The translations under genes were made by a program, and so were the position numbers. DNA of 64,000 bases from positions 1,116,001-1,180,000 of the forward strand of contig NZ_CP073092.1 of NCBI RefSeq assembly GCF_030506365.1. Reading direction: 5' to 3'. The notes beneath the pieces are model-generated. The model saw only the letters and a list, made by a program, of their open reading frames with translations, ran no database searches and was not told the origin of the DNA. Positions 63,652-64,000 of this stretch are shown here, in pieces. Positions within the stretch are counted from its first letter, which is position 1, and each line of letters starts with the position of its first letter. The DNA is from Corynebacterium tuberculostearicum (lineage in GTDB: Bacteria > Actinomycetota > Actinomycetes > Mycobacteriales > Mycobacteriaceae).

Positions 63652-64000
63652 TCGAAACCGAGGTGCTTCGCTAGTTCCGGCATTTCAGCCTTGAGGAGCT
63701 CAGAGATTGCTTCCAAAGCCTTGAAGTTACCGGTTCTAGCTGCCGCGGTTCGGAGAGCTAGGCCGATAGATTCACCGGACTCACTTCCACCAAAGTCAGG
63801 TTTGAATTCAGGCAGTTTTTCCTCGTCTACCAGTTTCCGCGCGTTCTCACGACGGTAAGCAGCGTCTGCTGCAATGCAAAGCTCATTGACTGGCCTTGCA
63901 AGCATTTTGCGTAACTGGCCCGGAAGATTCACCCGCATTTTGGCGACATTGATGTTGAACGCGTCGTCAAGGGTGGTGCCGAAATCGACAGATGCCCGAG
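63648..64000 (-). CDS. Partial protein beside the methyltransferase, 5' end outside window
   Basis: The minus-strand frame is open from the window edge to TAA at 63648-63650, giving 116 residues of a C-terminus that begins RASVDFGTTLDDAFNINVAK. The ATG at 63938 is internal, since the reading continues upstream. LPGQLRKMLARPVNELCIAA and a polar helical tail follow. I suspect a large protein of an R-M or defence island, perhaps the end of an Hsp90/MutL-like ATPase found with such methyltransferases, but that is a guess. It is convergent with the methyltransferase and their stops overlap (TTAA 63648-63651). Confidence 0.7.
   Translation of the reverse strand, partial: RASVDFGTTLDDAFNINVAKMRVNLPGQLRKMLARPVNELCIAADAAYRRENARKLVDEEKLPEFKPDFGGSESGESIGLALRTAAARTGNFKALEAISELLKAEMPELAKHLGFD

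Noticed and set aside
63648..63938. Complete 96-residue gene starting at 63938
   Set aside because: The frame continues open to the window edge with plausible coding, so the ATG is internal.

Overview
The window reads as chromosome from a Corynebacterium species. The evidence is a fused OdhA-type 2-oxoglutarate dehydrogenase, the mycothiol gene mshB, an actinobacterial dapC/dapD/dapE set, and the conserved actinobacterial order typA - lpqW - mshB - fdxC - dapC ... dapD - dapE - LOG - folP2 - gpgS - DUF3117 ... glgA/glgC - methyltransferase - sigE - anti-sigma - tatB - mrp ... odhA. The sequence is G+C rich except for the right-hand end.

Layout. 1-3.0 kb: a 3'-truncated dicarboxylate/amino-acid symporter gene, a membrane-anchored staphylococcal-nuclease-like protein and pyroglutamyl peptidase. 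3.0-13.4 kb: a complete selenocysteine module. It holds formate dehydrogenase alpha with an in-frame UGA (Sec189) and a SECIS-like hairpin, its Fe-S and NrfD-like membrane subunits, a lipoprotein, selD, tRNA-Sec(UCA), selA and selB. 13.4-20 kb: a hypothetical protein, a BCCT transporter, a ZIP transporter, DUF808, DUF402 and a secreted protein. 20-28.4 kb: typA, a GOLPH3-like protein, lpqW, mshB, a small membrane protein, fdxC, dapC, a pseudouridine synthase and GtrA. 28.4-34.3 kb: an XRE regulator/membrane pair, a DUF559-like protein, and two APC permeases flanking dapD. 34.4-47.1 kb: dapE through mrp, including divergent glgA/glgC and the sigE locus. 47.2-58.7 kb: a lipoprotein, odhA, an EcsC-like protein, an esterase, an acidic protein, an orphan ECF S-component and an MFS transporter. 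58.7-61.1 kb: decayed genes, namely an Nramp C-terminal remnant and a lactate/glycolate-type oxidase pseudogene with three in-frame amber codons and a frameshift. 61.1-64.0 kb: a visibly more A/T-rich island with a DNA cytosine-5 methyltransferase fused to a MutY/MIG-like Fe-S domain, convergent with a partial gene that runs off the window.

Two genome-wide-looking signals stand out. First, a palindromic intergenic repeat family (core CCCTTCGCGCTCACCGG and its complement, plus a CCTTGCCGCTCACC variant) occurs at six loci in alternating orientation. Second, at least 13 genes have a TANNNT -10 hexamer 6-8 nt before an ATG/GTG, mostly with no usable Shine-Dalgarno, which implies many leaderless mRNAs. 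I used this to choose several starts.

The best candidates for something undescribed are the methyltransferase-glycosylase-like fusion with an apparently lost catalytic Asp, and the repeat family. The Sec module is the best-supported coherent system: selD makes selenophosphate, SelA and tRNA-Sec make Sec-tRNA, SelB delivers it, and the only visible user here is the adjacent formate dehydrogenase.
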